Source of the DNA: Lactarius indigo
Lineage: Eukaryota > Basidiomycota > Agaricomycetes > Russulales > Russulaceae
Direction: 5' to 3'
DNA length: 64,000 bases
NCBI GenBank assembly: GCA_025766275.1
Contig: JAFKAC010000147.1
Span: forward strand, 50,699 to 114,698
A program made the position numbers and the translations under genes. The notes beneath the pieces were generated by a model. It ran no database searches, was not told where the DNA came from, and saw only the letters and a program-made list of their open reading frames with translations. This document shows positions 27,640 to 39,737 of this stretch, one piece after another (within the stretch, counting starts at the first letter, position 1; every line of letters begins with the position of its first letter).

Positions 27640-28780
27640 GGGTGAGGGCAAACCCATAGTAAGGGCTGTGACATTGTTATATATGGGAATCTGGCACTGG
27701 GAGTTCTTTTTTTTTTTTTTTATTGCACTGGGAGTTCCCATTCATTCTTCAGACTACAAGGAACCCAAACTGTGTGGACAGTCATTGACTGGAAGTCGGA
27801 AGTCAGGTAATGCCATAATGCACCATGCATCATGATCTGCATCAAGATCTGCGCAGATCTTTGATACGTTCCTTGTTAATATTCGATTACTAAGCTGACT
27901 TATATACTCTATGGCTGATTACGGAGAACAAACAATCGAACTTATGCTTTCGCGTCAACAATATCCGTCTCCATCTGCGTCTGTGTTTTCTGTTTCCTAT
28001 TTTATTCTCTATCTCTTTCGTCTACGCTTCCCCTCGATTCGACATATATTACTTGCTACAATGTGATTGCACGTGTCAGAACCACTCGCGGGCCTCGACC
28101 TTTGGTGCGACAGCCACCGAGCGTCATGCATCATGTATCAAGGACAACGCTTTCAATGGTCAGACTTCGCTTCGAAGGATTTTCATCAGAATTTTCCCTT
28201 GCTTTTCTCGGGTCCGCCGTGCGGCCGCACCGAATCCGCGAGCACGAACTCCAAATATGTCTCAAAGTTCTCAGCACAGTGCCAGCCTGAGTGATCAGCG
28301 GATCAAGGGCGTTGCCGCCTGCAACTCAAAATCTGTATGGCATTTGCCTCACCTATTTTATCTCAATCTACTGCAGTTCAATATAATTTGAGCAGCTATC
28401 TGAGAGGCTTTGGATCTACTTGGTTATGGGTCTTATGGCGAAAGAAGACGATAGACTCTTCTCCTTGTCAGAACGAATGGCGACTCATGGCGCACTGGGC
28501 CTAATTCGCGAACTCCCATTTAGACAGTTTTCGGGGTGGGGGTGTGAACTTTGGGATATGGCCCGGCTGACAATCAGAACTTGGACGAAATACGAATGCT
28601 ATTCACGCTTGTTTCATGCTAGTATCGTATTATGTATCACTATTCGCAATAATATGACAGTCCAGAGGAATGAAATACAGTATCGTAGCGTATCGTAGAG
28701 AATCCCAAAGGGTCAATTATGTTCGTATAGTGTCGTATATTCAATAAAAGTCCGTCAAGGGGAATGTAAACTGTCGAAAC
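27640..28780. other. Region without a recognised gene
   Basis: A poly-T run at about 27708-27721. Several short open frames near 28053-28400 overlap each other in all plus frames and show no family motif. Confidence 0.4.
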
Positions 28781-28783
28781 CAA

Positions 28784-29289
28784 TCAAAAAGTCTGCCAAT
28801 GAACCGCGGCTACGCGCGGAACCAGCACCACTCTGCTGGCCTTGTAAATAATACGTACAACCTCAGCCACAGGAACAGGAGGAGTGGTGGGTATCCCGCC
28901 CGAGATCTCCCTGAAGGCCGATGAGGACAAATCATACGAGTACCGCGATGCCGACGACGATCCTAAGCTGCCAGTGCAAGTCCCGAAGCGGTAGGACCCG
29001 AACGACGACGTGTCCGAAGAACGACGGGAGGGCAGCGCGACAGCTCCATGCGATCTACCCATCCGCAATTTCCCGCCTCTGAGTGGCTGAGGAAGAATGT
29101 GTCCATGGTGAGCACCTCCGTGCAGATGGCAGCGAGTGATGGTCGCTGCTCCGGCTTGGTGGAAAATATTTTCTCAGGAAGAGATAGTCCGTGTGAGAGA
29201 CCGGCAGTGTCGAACAAGACAATGCGATCCATCAAGTAGTCACCGTAGTTGAGGTAAGGGGTAAACGGTAAACCCCCGAGCTGCAGCAT
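28784..29289 (-). pseudogene. C-terminal remnant of a Ser/Thr protein kinase
   Basis: The fragment KIFSTKPEQRPSLAAICTEV followed by MDTFFLS fits the end of the catalytic domain (subdomain XI, RPSL) of Agaricomycete Ran1/Sks1-like kinases. A -1 shift near 29060 is needed to continue into a Ser-rich tail (RRSSDTSSFGSYRFG...). The catalytic lobe (DFG, HRD) is absent upstream, so this is a decayed piece. Confidence 0.45.
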
Positions 29290-29539
29290 TACTTAGATAT
29301 GGATTCCAAATTTGTCCCCTGTCCGTTCGCTACGGACATGAGTGCATGAGTACCCACGAACATAGCGATGTCTCCAATATAACCAGCCCGAGAAACAGAT
29401 GAAATTACTCCAGCATGGGGTCCGAGTTGGAATACCAAGCACGGATTGTTTGCTTGTTTGTTCCTGACGGGCCCTTGGGCCTTGTTCGTTCATAGATAGG
29501 ACAGCCCCTGAAAATAAAGAAATTCACTTGGATGGTCTG

Positions 29540-29630
29540 GCAGTTCGATCCGGTATGATCATCTCGACTTGACCCTCGAGAAATCAGCTCACGTGATAGC
29601 CGCCTCACCTGCTACGCTATCTGAGCCTCG
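29540..29630 (-). ncRNA. tRNA-like Pol III promoter, candidate SINE head or tRNA relic
   Basis: Minus strand: TAGCGTAGCAGG (29608-29619) matches the A-box consensus TRGCNNAGYNGG exactly, and GGGTCAAGTC (29566-29575) matches the B-box with one change, 44 nt apart as in a tRNA. Acceptor and T stems do not pair properly, so it is not a working tRNA gene. Confidence 0.4.
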
Positions 29631-29639
29631 CTCCGCCGA

Positions 29640-30036
29640 CGCTCTCCCGACAGCGAACCCATGCACTTCCAAACTAAAAATGCGGTTTTAATTGTCGACT
29701 TTCAAAAATTTCCACAGGGTCACCAATTTTTTTTCTACCTCACTCAGCGACAAGTCTCCTAACAGTGTGTACTGCACGCGCATGTTGGCTACTGCACGAC
29801 TCCCAAACGTTTTCCTGCGTACCGGCGCACATAGAATAGCGGAAACTATTAGTCCACTTCATTCACTAGTAACCAATAATCAAACGTTAATACTAGGCCA
29901 CTGGCCTGGCATCTCTATAACGACGTTACAATGTCATTGCAGTCAGACTGCAACGTACACTCGTAATCGTCGATAACATTACAGATCAACTCAGTGTCAC
30001 GACATCCAAGATGTTGCATCGCCGTAGAAGGCCCCT
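29640..30036. other. Spacer downstream of P450-1, with a duplicated segment
   Basis: 29895-29985 (GGCCACTGGCCTGGCATCT, CATTGCAGTCAGACTGCA) resembles 39841-39930, upstream of P450-3: sign of local duplication. Confidence 0.5.
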
Positions 30037-31966
30037 TCATTCGTACAAACTCAGCCCTTCGTTTAGCAACGCTTCAGCCTCCGTAAACCGAGGGACCGCC
30101 TTGTATTCGAACGGAACAGGGCGACTGTGCTGCCTAATTAGTACGAAGTTCATTGACGAAGCACGCAAAAACACGTACGCCGTGGGGCCAGCTCTGACAA
30201 GAGTATGCACGTCCAACTCGCCATGAGATCCTTCAGGACGCTCAAATCGCATCCCCCAAAGCAGTGTTGCAAAGTCGATCGCGAGAGTCCCTTCCGCGAC
30301 GTGCTTTCCAGGACACACACGCCGTCCAAACCCAAATGACATGTGTCCATCCTCTCGGCCCCCCATCAACGTCTTAACCTGGCCGCTCTCGTCCAGGTAC
30401 CTACTCGGGTCGAACTCCGCCACGTTGCTACCAAATACCTCTGGGTCGAAGTTGAACAAGTGCACGTTCTGCAGGGTGACCGTGCCCTTGGGGATGAACA
30501 TGCCTTCATACCAGTCGTCTGCGGTCGACGCGTGCGGTGTGCCTAAGGGGGCCATTGGTGACCAGCGCAATGTCTCTTTGACCATCGCGCGGATATAGGG
30601 GAGAAATGGGATATCTGCAAAGGTTGGTGTACGACCGCGACCGACAACTTCGTCGAGCTCGGCATGTGCGCGGGCTTGGACATTGGGATAGACGAGCAGG
30701 GCGAGAACCCACCACAGGAGTGCAGTAGTCGTTGTTTCCCCGCCCGCGGCGCTACAATTAGATGATGCTTTCAGACTCTCGGTGCCTGTCTCAAAGTTTA
30801 TTTTAGGGGACATACAGCATATCGCCGACGAGCCAGGCTCGTTCGACTTCCGAAAGGCCGTGTTTGCTCTGATTTTTTATTATTGTAGCAGCGAAACTCG
30901 GTCGATCGATTCCATTCCCCTGCAGTTGGAAGAGTGTTGAAATACGTGATCTATTTCATCTTCATCTGTGAACCAATATAATCAGGGCGCACCAGGTCAT
31001 CAGCAACCTTTCCGAGGAGACGTTGAAACATGAGTGAATCTTGGATGAACCAGTACTGTGCATCGCGCTTCCACTTGGCAAACCTGTAGGGCATGAGAAG
31101 AGATCGACGGCCAATGCGATAATGTACCCACCTGCTTGGGATATATCTCAACCAAGGGAGATTCTCAACTAGACGTGCCCCGGGGTGCATCTCGCGCAAC
31201 AAGCGCAGCACATGGGTTTCAACTCCAACGACATGTGGATCATTCTCTGATTCAACTGGCGGGATGTGATAATTGACGGACAACATGATAGACGATGCGT
31301 GGCGGTGAAATTGTTTCTCCAAATTGGGAGGACTCTTCATCATTGCAAGTGCCAACATGATCGCCTCGCGATTCTGGATGGGGTGGAAGTTTTGTACGGC
31401 CGACTTGGAGAAGCCTTCTACAGCGACACGACGAAAACGGCGCAACCTGTACAGGGTCAGCGTGGATATATAAGATAGACTATGGATTGCATACAGGTCG
31501 CCATATGGAGTGAGGGAAAACGTCATGTTCTTTGTCAGATAATCACCCATAGAGATGTAGTGTGGTCTATCGGAATATATTGCAGATCGCTTCTCGAGCA
31601 AATCGATGGCAACGCGTTGGCTGTTGATGAGTAATAGCCCTTTCCCAAGGGCGCTTATATACATCATTTCACCTGAACGGTGCATGAGCGGGCTTTGAGG
31701 CACTGAAAGTATAGACTGTCACCATATTCATCCTTGCGTTTCGGTGAAGCCAGCCATTCCTGATCTGTGATATGCTGAAGATCGCCAATGAGGGGTAGCC
31801 CTCTCGGACCCGGTGGCAGTTTACGACGGAAGGAACTCTGGGCGAGTCTTGCAACGAGCCAAAGGGTACCCACAAGGAGAAGTGCAGCCAGGAAGCGGGT
31901 CGTTTGGTCGTTGCTATCGCCAAGTATCCGAGTAAAGCCGATGATCTCAGGAAGCTGAGCAACCAT
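30037..31966 (-). CDS. Cytochrome P450 monooxygenase 1 (multi-exon)
   Basis: Start ATG 31966. N-terminal anchor (ALLLVGTLWLVARLAQ), hinge LPPGPRGLPLIGDL, then exons linked by roughly 50-60 bp introns (for example a GTATGC donor after TPYGDL). Key sites: I-helix AAGGETTTT, ExxR ETLR, FDPSRYL, and the heme loop FGFGRRVCPG; stop at 30037. Length of the spliced product is normal for a microsomal P450 (about 510 aa). All exons that I could follow are open, so it is probably functional. Substrate unknown; related fungal proteins are often labelled O-methylsterigmatocystin oxidoreductase-like. First of five close paralogs. Confidence 0.9.
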
Positions 31967-31969
31967 GGT

Positions 31970-32800
31970 GGCGAAAGTAAACCGGGGCTGGGAGACTGTT
32001 GGAATATACCATTCGTTCTTATAAGTCCTTCAAGTTTACATATGCGGGCAGGTGTTGTGCGAACCCACGTGACCCCTTGACATTATCATGATGTCTCAGT
32101 TTTTATCATTCGAATCCTTGGGCGACAAGTCGGGCAAGCATCGCTCCCGAACTCGCTCCGGTCAACAGTGAGTCCCCGTGAAGGCCATACATCGAGTTTC
32201 GTAACGACAAGCAGATCGTCCTGCCCCTTGTTGATGCCTGCTCCATTCGCACCGTTGCGCCCACCCAAGCTGGCTTGCCGATGGGAATCGTGACAGTGAG
32301 CGGTGTCAGTGAGCACAAGCGGGGGTCCTCGTCTCGGTCGATCCCGACAAGCCAGCTTGTGTGGGCAACGAGAATACTATAGAGCCAAAGAAAGGTGTAA
32401 ACAAGCGGAGCGCCGAACATATACAGTAGTTATGAACTTGAAACTTGCTGTAACCCTATGTGACGTATCACAGTTATATTGTCTCACGGTTTCGGCAACG
32501 ATACAGTACTACAGTCTTCCAGGCTCTTTAGACACTCCTGCTTAAAGTAAGCTCCGCCAGGTGCCGGTGCGTGTTTTCGAGGGAAATCATGCTCAATTCT
32601 GTCAGCTCGCGTGCGAACTCACGAATTGGTATCACTAAATGAAAGTGACCGGTCAAGCTCTGGTCGAGCGAACAAGCCGTCCGAGACGTGCACTGATTCA
32701 TGTGGAATGCCTGGCCTCTCAAATGACATCCGCACCAAACATTTCATCGAACGGGACATCAAAGGGTGCCTCGAGTGCGTTTTCAGCGACTCTCGCTCAT
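31970..32800. other. Intergenic region between P450-1 and the hydrolase pseudogene
   Basis: Overlapping short frames on both strands (for example 32106-32420 minus with a hydrophobic start). None has a recognisable motif. Confidence 0.4.
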
Positions 32801-32808
32801 AAATCCCC

Positions 32809-34169
32809 ATGACCATGGGGCAGGACGCACCTCAGCAGCAATGGCCAACTATTCACGACCCAGCCACCTGCGCTCGCAAGGGTCTCTGCCCTGTGGCGAA
32901 ATCGAGAGGGCAGGACCCTCCTCTGGAAAGTCACTCTCTGTACTTCGAACCCTCCTCTGGAAAGTCACTCTCTGTACTTCGAACAGCATGGCACAGGGCC
33001 TATCAAGGTAGTCTTCATCTCAGCGCAAGTACCATGTCCAGATCCTTCTCGTCACATTTAATATGACGTCTCTACAGACTAATTGATAGCTTAAACTCAT
33101 GGGCCGCACAAGTGAAACACTTTAGTCGGCTTCCGCAATACTCCATTCTCGTCTTTGATAATAGAGGCGCAGGGAACAGCGACACTCCAAAGGGGCCGTA
33201 CTCGTCTGTCCTTTTTATCATCTGCCCCATTCGACCGGGGCTGACGACCTGCTTCCCCGTCGCGTAATTGAACAAATACTTCAGGACGAGTGCCATGGCG
33301 GAAGACGTCATTGTACTGCTCGATTTCATCGGCTGGACCGAAAGTCGTAGTGTCCATGTTGTTGGACAATCGCTCGGCGGTATGATTGCTCAAGGTGCGT
33401 TGGTACCCCAAATCTGTCTTAGTTCCAACATTGTTGGCGTTCACAGAACTAGCCTATCGCATCCCCGAGAGATTCATTTCTCTAAGTCTTGCGGTGACTA
33501 CAGCCGGAGGTCTTCTTACATTCAACGTTCCTACGGTGCGTCGAATTGAGACCTATTTTGAGGGAGACTGAACTGGAGCCGTGAGTAGTGGTTCGGATTG
33601 AAGAATATACTAAGGTATAGTACAACTTGAACACGGTGGCGTACATAATGGACATCTATAAAATGAAACCAGGGTACAATTCATCAAGGACCCAAAGAGG
33701 CGTACACCCTTCATCGTGGAGAGCTGTTTCAGCTCTTCGTGGTTGAATGCGAGAGCCGAGAATGATCCCGAGGGCAGGACAAACCGCGAAATTCAAATAA
33801 TGGTGGGTGCTCAGTTAAGTGAGATCGACCGTTGTGTTGATGCCTCGCAAGCTATACAATGAACGCGCAGCTATAACACCCATCCCCAAACCCCTCGGGG
33901 CTCTTTCGCAGATGTGGGCAGGGTTGACGCACCATGTGGAAGCCGAGCGTCTCGCACAAATATCCAAGGCCATCCCCAAGGTATTGATTCTGACAGGAGA
34001 TGAAGATCATTTTATCCGGCCATCAAATTCGGCGTATCTAAGCGAGCAAATGCCCGAAGCAGAGTTTGTAGCGTGGACGGACGCGGGGCATGTTGTGAGC
34101 ATACAATACGTAGAGAGATTCAATACTCTCTTGGAACGAGTTTTCGTTGAGAGCCGGGAAAAATCCTAA
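32809..34169 (+). pseudogene. Alpha/beta-hydrolase gene with a frameshifting 34-bp duplication
   Basis: Exons encode a hydrolase fold: LVFDNRGAGNSDTPKGPYS (oxyanion and NRG region), nucleophile elbow GQSLGGMIAQ (Ser in GxSxGG), PERFISLSL, LTGDEDHFIRPSN (acid region), and a C-terminal DAGHVVS (His). Introns of about 50-60 bp; one has a GC donor (33037 region). Near the 5' end a 34-bp unit is duplicated (32917-32984), which shifts the frame after HSLYFE; with one copy the frame would run on to QHGTGPIKVVF. So the first exon is disabled in this genome copy unless splicing removes it. Its place inside the P450 array suggests it once served the same pathway. Confidence 0.75.
32917..32984 (+). repeat. 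Perfect 34-bp tandem duplication in the hydrolase first exon
   Basis: 32917-32950 and 32951-32984 are identical (each starts CCTCCTCTGG and ends TACTTCGAAC). 34 is not a multiple of 3. Confidence 0.95.
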
Positions 34170-34467
34170 TAGAGTAATTTAGTGACAGCGCTGCACTACT
34201 ACCGGTGGCAGGGTATACAACGCAGTGGGTTGCGTCACAGCGCAGTGTACCGCAGTCTATGCTGCATGATGAGCGAGCGCCTCGAGATAGTGGGTTCGCA
34301 ACGATTCCAAGTGGCTGCCAGACATTGTATTTATTTGTGTGAATGTAAGGACGGAAGTTGCTGATAATGGGAGTCCAGACCCAAAGGCCTGTCATGGGCC
34401 TTCTTCCGAAGAACAAAATCACGGCACTTGGTATCAAGACATTCAATCACTGCGGGAGACTTCTTTA

Positions 34468-36388
34468 TTAGTACATATTCAATCCTTCGTTCAGCAAGGC
34501 CTCGGCTTCCGTGAACCGAGGTACCATTTTGCATTCGAACGGAACAGGGTGACTGTCCTGTCAAATTAGCACGGAATCCGAGTCATGAAAAATACACAGA
34601 AATACGTACGCCGTCAGGCCAGATTGGACAAGAGTACGCACGTCCAACCTTCCCTGCGATCCTTCAGGACGCTCGAATCGCATCGCCCAAAGGAGTGTCG
34701 CAAAGTCGATCGCAAGCGTTCCCTCCGCGACGTACCTCCCAGGACACACACGCCGTCCAAACCCAAATGACACATGTCCCTCCTCTCGGCCCCCCATCTG
34801 CGTCTTAACCTGACCCTTCTTGTCCAGGTACCTACTCGGGTCGAAATCTGCCGCGTTGCTGCCAAACACTTCCGGGTCGAAGTTGAGCACGCGCATGTTC
34901 TGCAGGCAGACCGTGCCCTTTGGGATGAACATGCCCTCGTACCAGTCGTCCACGGTCGACGCGTGTGGCACGCCGAAGGGAACCGTTGGCGACCAGCGCA
35001 CTGTCTCTTTTACCATAGCGCGGATATAGGAGAGAGATGGGACGTCTGCGAAGGTCGGTGGACGTGCTTGGCCTACAACTTCGTCGATCTCGGCATGTGC
35101 GCGGGCTTGGACATCGGGATACGCGAGCATAGCGAGAAGCCACCAGTGCAATGAAGTGGACGTTGTTTCCCCACCCGCGGCACTACATGCCTTCAGATTC
35201 TCGAGGCCTGTCTCAAAGTATATATTAGGGGACGTACAGCGTGTCTCCGGCAAGCCAGGCCTGCTCGAGTTCCGAAAGGCCGTGTTTGCTCTGAGTTTTA
35301 ATTATTGTAGCACCGAAGCTTGGTCGATCAATTCCGTCCGCCTGCAGTTGGAATACATAACCCATTTCATCCGTGGACCAATACAGCCAGAGCGTACCAG
35401 GTCATCAACAACGTTTCCGAGAAGGCGTTGGAACATGAGTGAATCGTGAATAAACCAGTGCTGTGCGTCGCGTTTCCACTTGGCGAACCTGCATAGCACG
35501 ATGAGATCACGACACCAACGATTAAGCAATAATATATTCACCTTGTTGGAACATATCTCAACCAAGGGAAATACTCGACTAGACGTGTCCCGGGGTGTAC
35601 CTCATGCAAAAACCGCCGCACATGGTTTTCGATTTCAACGAAACATGGGTCATCCTTTGACTCTACTGGTGGAAGGTGGTAATCGACGGATAACATAATA
35701 GACCACGCGTGTCGATGAAAATGATTCTCCGGAGTAGAAGGATTCTTCATCAGTGCAAGCGCCAACATGATCGCCTCGCGATTCTGGATGGGGTGGAAGT
35801 GCTGTACAGCTGATTTGGAGAAGCCTTCTGCGGCGACACGACGGAAGTGACGCATCCTATATTAGTTAGCGTGGATATAAAACAAAATGTAGATCGCATA
35901 CAGGTCACCATATGGCGTGAGGGTAAACGATAGGTTTTTTGTCATAAAATCGCCCGCAGAGATGAAGTGGGCCCGGTCGGAATATATGGTAGATCGCTTC
36001 TCAAGTAAATCGACGGCGACACGTTGGCTGTTGATGATTAACATGCCCGTCCCAAGCGCACTTATATACATGACTTCCCCTAAACGATTCATGAGCGCGC
36101 TTTGAGGCACCGAAGGCAAGGTGTGTCACCATAGTCATCCCTGCGTTTCGGTGAAGCCAGCCATTCCTGATCCGCGATGTGTAAAATGTCGCCGATGAGG
36201 GGCAGCCCTCTCGGACCAGGTGGGAGGTTACGCTGGTAGATATAACTCTGAGCGAGTCTTGCGATAAGCGGCATGAGCCCAAGGGTACCCGCAAGGAGGA
36301 GAAATGTAACTAGGAGGTGAACCGTTGAGTGGTTGGTACCTCCAAGTATCCAAGTAAGACCAGCGACTTCATTAAGCTGAGTGACCAT
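34468..36388 (-). CDS. Cytochrome P450 monooxygenase 2 (multi-exon)
   Basis: Paralog of P450-1. Start ATG 36388 (MVTQLNEVAGLTW); anchor LLVTFLLLAGTLGLMPLIA; hinge LPPGPRGLPLIGDI. I-helix AAGGETTSTSLHWW, ETVRWSP (ExxR), heme loop FGFGRRVCPGRYVAEG. The last exon, after a short intron, encodes HPVPFECKMVPRFTEAEALL and stops at 34468. Exons appear open. Same exon layout as P450-1 and P450-3; downstream sequence is shared with P450-3, which fits tandem duplication. Confidence 0.9.
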
Positions 36389-36399
36389 GGGGGCAAAAG

Positions 36400-37832
36400 T
36401 AAACCGACACAAGTTGATGGTGAGGTGACGGCTCTTGCGCCCACTATTTATATCAGCTCAGTCCATCCATAACCAGTCTTTGCGCGTCACTGCTGAGCTA
36501 TCTTTGGACCCTTGGAGGGGTTCCGTGAGGCTCCGGAAAGGAAGGCAAGTGGAGCACGGACAGATGGATTGGGGATATCAAACTAGCCTCGGAAATGGTT
36601 GAGAGCACGAAGAGCTTCTCGACCGGAGATGAGACGTCCATGTGTCCGAGGCGAGACTGCGGCGGGTGGACCCTTCCGAGTAGATAAGTGTGGGAAGACG
36701 AGGGCCTCGTCATCGATCGCATGGCAAAATCACATTACTGGGTATGGGCCACGTGGCAGGTGGACGAAAGAAATTTGCTCTGGGTCTTTCTTGAGCTCTT
36801 TGAACTGGCTGAATAAAACATTGAGCGGATGGATGGCGGTACCCTGTCTAATGCCTTCAGACTCCGCTCCCGCGACACGGAAGTCACGCTCCCTCCGGAT
36901 TTCCTATATATACGACAACCTTCTCGAGCTTCGGTTATTTGCGTACGACACAGGGCCCTCCTTATGGGCACATGCGCATTCTTTAACTGTACGACCTTTT
37001 AAGTTAGTCTCAGACTTGTACCCCAGTGATATAAAAGGATTTTTAAAAATAAATAAAAGGTGGGTGGATGGATGGTGACATGGTGACATGGGGACTCGGA
37101 AAAGGGGAAAGGGGATGAGGACGTGCGGCCTCGTCCGCTCAAAGACTGTGCTCTATGTGCACTGGGATACTTCGATGGGAGATGCATGATCGGTAATACA
37201 AAACAAGAACCTGCAGATCTGGACACGAGATCTGCATGAGACCTTGGATGAGACGGACATGCAACCGGACACGAGACCAAGCACAAGACACAACTTCTAT
37301 TTTTTTTTGGACCCATTTATATCCCGGCTGAACAAGACACGACTTCGAGCCTTGCCATCATACGAGCACTGGTCGTAGAATCTTATCAACAACAATCAGA
37401 TAGGAAACAAAAAAAAAAAGATTTAAAGCTCGGGAAGCCAAAGTGTCCAACGGATCGTTGCACGGGAGGCGGTCGGTCCCGTGATGCGTCACGGGTCACG
37501 GGTCACGCGTGATGCGTGATGCGTGACTCGGTGGACCGTAGTCAATCATAGACCATGATGCATCCGAGTCATGATGGCATGATGAGTGAGTGCCACGAGT
37601 GGTTCGCAACGATTATTGCTACTATGATAGCCGTGGGTTATTCCCCGTAGGAATCTCCCGATCATTGTATTTATATGTGCACAAGAGTAACGGCGGAAGC
37701 AGTTGATAATCAATAACTGGGAGTCCCCGACGACGCCCCGTCATGGACCCCCTTCCGAAGTACAAAATAGAACAAAACTACGACGCTCAGTGCCGCGACA
37801 CCCAAGGAGTTACAACGCCGCAGGAGACGCCT
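36400..37832. other. Intergenic region between P450-2 and P450-3
   Basis: No recognised gene. 36599-37078 (+) is open for 159 codons but lacks motifs. 37560-37770 resembles 34265-34440 (words GGTTCGCAACGATT, ATTGTATTTAT, GGGAGTCC, CTTCCGAAG), the region after P450-2. Confidence 0.5.
37481..37528 (+). repeat. Heptamer repeat array with internal symmetry
   Basis: Units GTGATGC and GTCACGG/GTCACGC alternate, roughly three each; the two unit types are near reverse complements, so the array can fold on itself. Confidence 0.7.
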
Positions 37833-39737
37833 TCATTCATACAAACTCAGCCCTTCGTTCAGCAACGTTTCGGCCTCCGAAAACCGAGGGACTGATTTGC
37901 ATCCGAACGGAACAGGGCGACTGTGCTGTCTAATTAGCACGGACTCATTGACGAAGCACGCAAAAACACGTACCCCGTCAGGCCAGAGAACACGTAAGTG
38001 CGCACGTCTAAATCGCCCTGGGATCCTTCGGGGCGCTCGAATCGCATCGCCCAAAGCAGCGTCGCAAAGTCAATCGCAAGCGTTCCCTCCGCGACGTACC
38101 TCCCAGGACATACACGTCGTCCAAACCCAAATGACACGTGTCCCTCCTCTCGGCCCCCCATCTGCATCTTAATCTGGCCTTTCTCATCCAGGAACCTACT
38201 CGGGTCAAAGTCTGTCATGTTGCTCCCAAATACCTCCGGGTCGAAGTTGAGCACGCGCATATTCTGGAGGCAGACCGTGCCCTTGGGGATGAGCTTGCCT
38301 TCATACCAGTCGTCCACGGTCGAGGTATGCGGGACGCCAAAGGGAGCTATTGGCGACCAGCGCAGGGTCTCTTTGACCATAGCGCGGATATAGGGGAGAA
38401 GTGGGATATCTGCAAATGTTGGTGGACGAGCACGGCCTACAACTTCGTCGAGCTCGGCATGTGCGCGTGCTTGGACATTGGGATAGACGAGCATGGCGAG
38501 AATCCACCACAGGAGTGAAGTAGAGGTTGTTTCCCCGCCCGCGGCGCTACAATTAGATGATGCCCTCAGATTCTCGGAGCCTGTATTGAAGTTTATGGGG
38601 ACGTACAGCATATCACCAACAAGCCAGGCTTGCTCGAGTTCCGAAAGGCCATGTTTGCTCTGATTTTTGATTATTGTAGCACCGAAGCTTGGTCGATCAA
38701 TTCCGTTCGCCTGCAGTTGGAATACATGATCTATTTCATCTGGTGATCAACAGCCAGGGCGTACCAGGTCATTCACAACATTTCCGAGGAGACGTTGAAA
38801 CATGAGTGAATCCTGAATAAACCAGTACTGTGCGTCGCGTTTCCACTTGGCGAACCTGCATTGTACAATGAGAGACCGACAATCGGTACAACAATGTACT
38901 CACCTGCTTGGGATATATCTCAACCAAGGAAGATTCTCAACTAGACGTGTTCCGGGGTGCATCTCGCGTAACAGGCGCCGCACATGGGTCTCAACTTCGA
39001 CGACACGTGGGTCATCCTCTGATTCAACTGGTGGAAGGTGATAATTGACGGACAACATGATAGACGATGCGTGGCGGTGGAAATATTTCACCAGATTGGG
39101 AGGGCTCTTCATCAGTGCAAGTGCCAACATGATCGCCTCGCGATTCTGGATGGGGTGGAAGTTCTGTGCGGCCGACTTGGAGAAGCCTTCTACAGCGAGA
39201 CGACGAAAACGGCGCAACCTGTACAGGGTCAGCGTGGATATATAAGACAGATTGTAGGTTGCATACAGGTCGCCATATGGTGTGAGGGTAAATGTCATGT
39301 TCTTTGTCATAAAATCACCCGCAGAGATGTAGTGGGGTCGATCGGAATATATAGTAGATCGCTTCTCAAGCAAATCGACGGCAACGCGCTGACTGTTGAT
39401 CATTAACATGCCTTTCCCAAGGGCGCTTATATACATCATTTCACCTGAACGGTGCGTGAGCGCGTTTTATGAGGTACTGAAGGTATGGAGTGTCACCATA
39501 GTCGTCCTTGCGTTGTGGCGAAGCCAGCCATTCCTGGTCTGCAATATGCAGAAGATCGCCAATGAAGGGTAGCCCTCTCGGACCCGGTGGAAGGTCACGG
39601 GTGGGAGTCTGAACGAGTCTTGCAATGAGCCAAAGGGTACCCGCAAGGAGGAGAAATGCAGTTAGGAGGGTCTTTGGGTCGCTGCTACCTCCAAGTATCC
39701 AAGTAAAACCAGCGATTTCGGGAGGTTGAAAAACCAT
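37833..39737 (-). CDS. Cytochrome P450 monooxygenase 3 (multi-exon)
   Basis: Start ATG 39737 (MVFQPPEIAGFTW), anchor LLTAFLLLAGTLWLIARL, hinge LPPGPRGLPFIGDL. Middle exons EMMYISALGKGMLMINSQ and RRFRRLAVEGFSKSA. I-helix AAGGETTSTSLLWW, ETLRWSP, heme loop FGFGRRVCPGRYVAEG; last exon RPVPFGCKSVPRFSEAETLL; stop at 37833. All motifs intact. Closest in sequence to P450-1 and P450-2. Confidence 0.9.
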
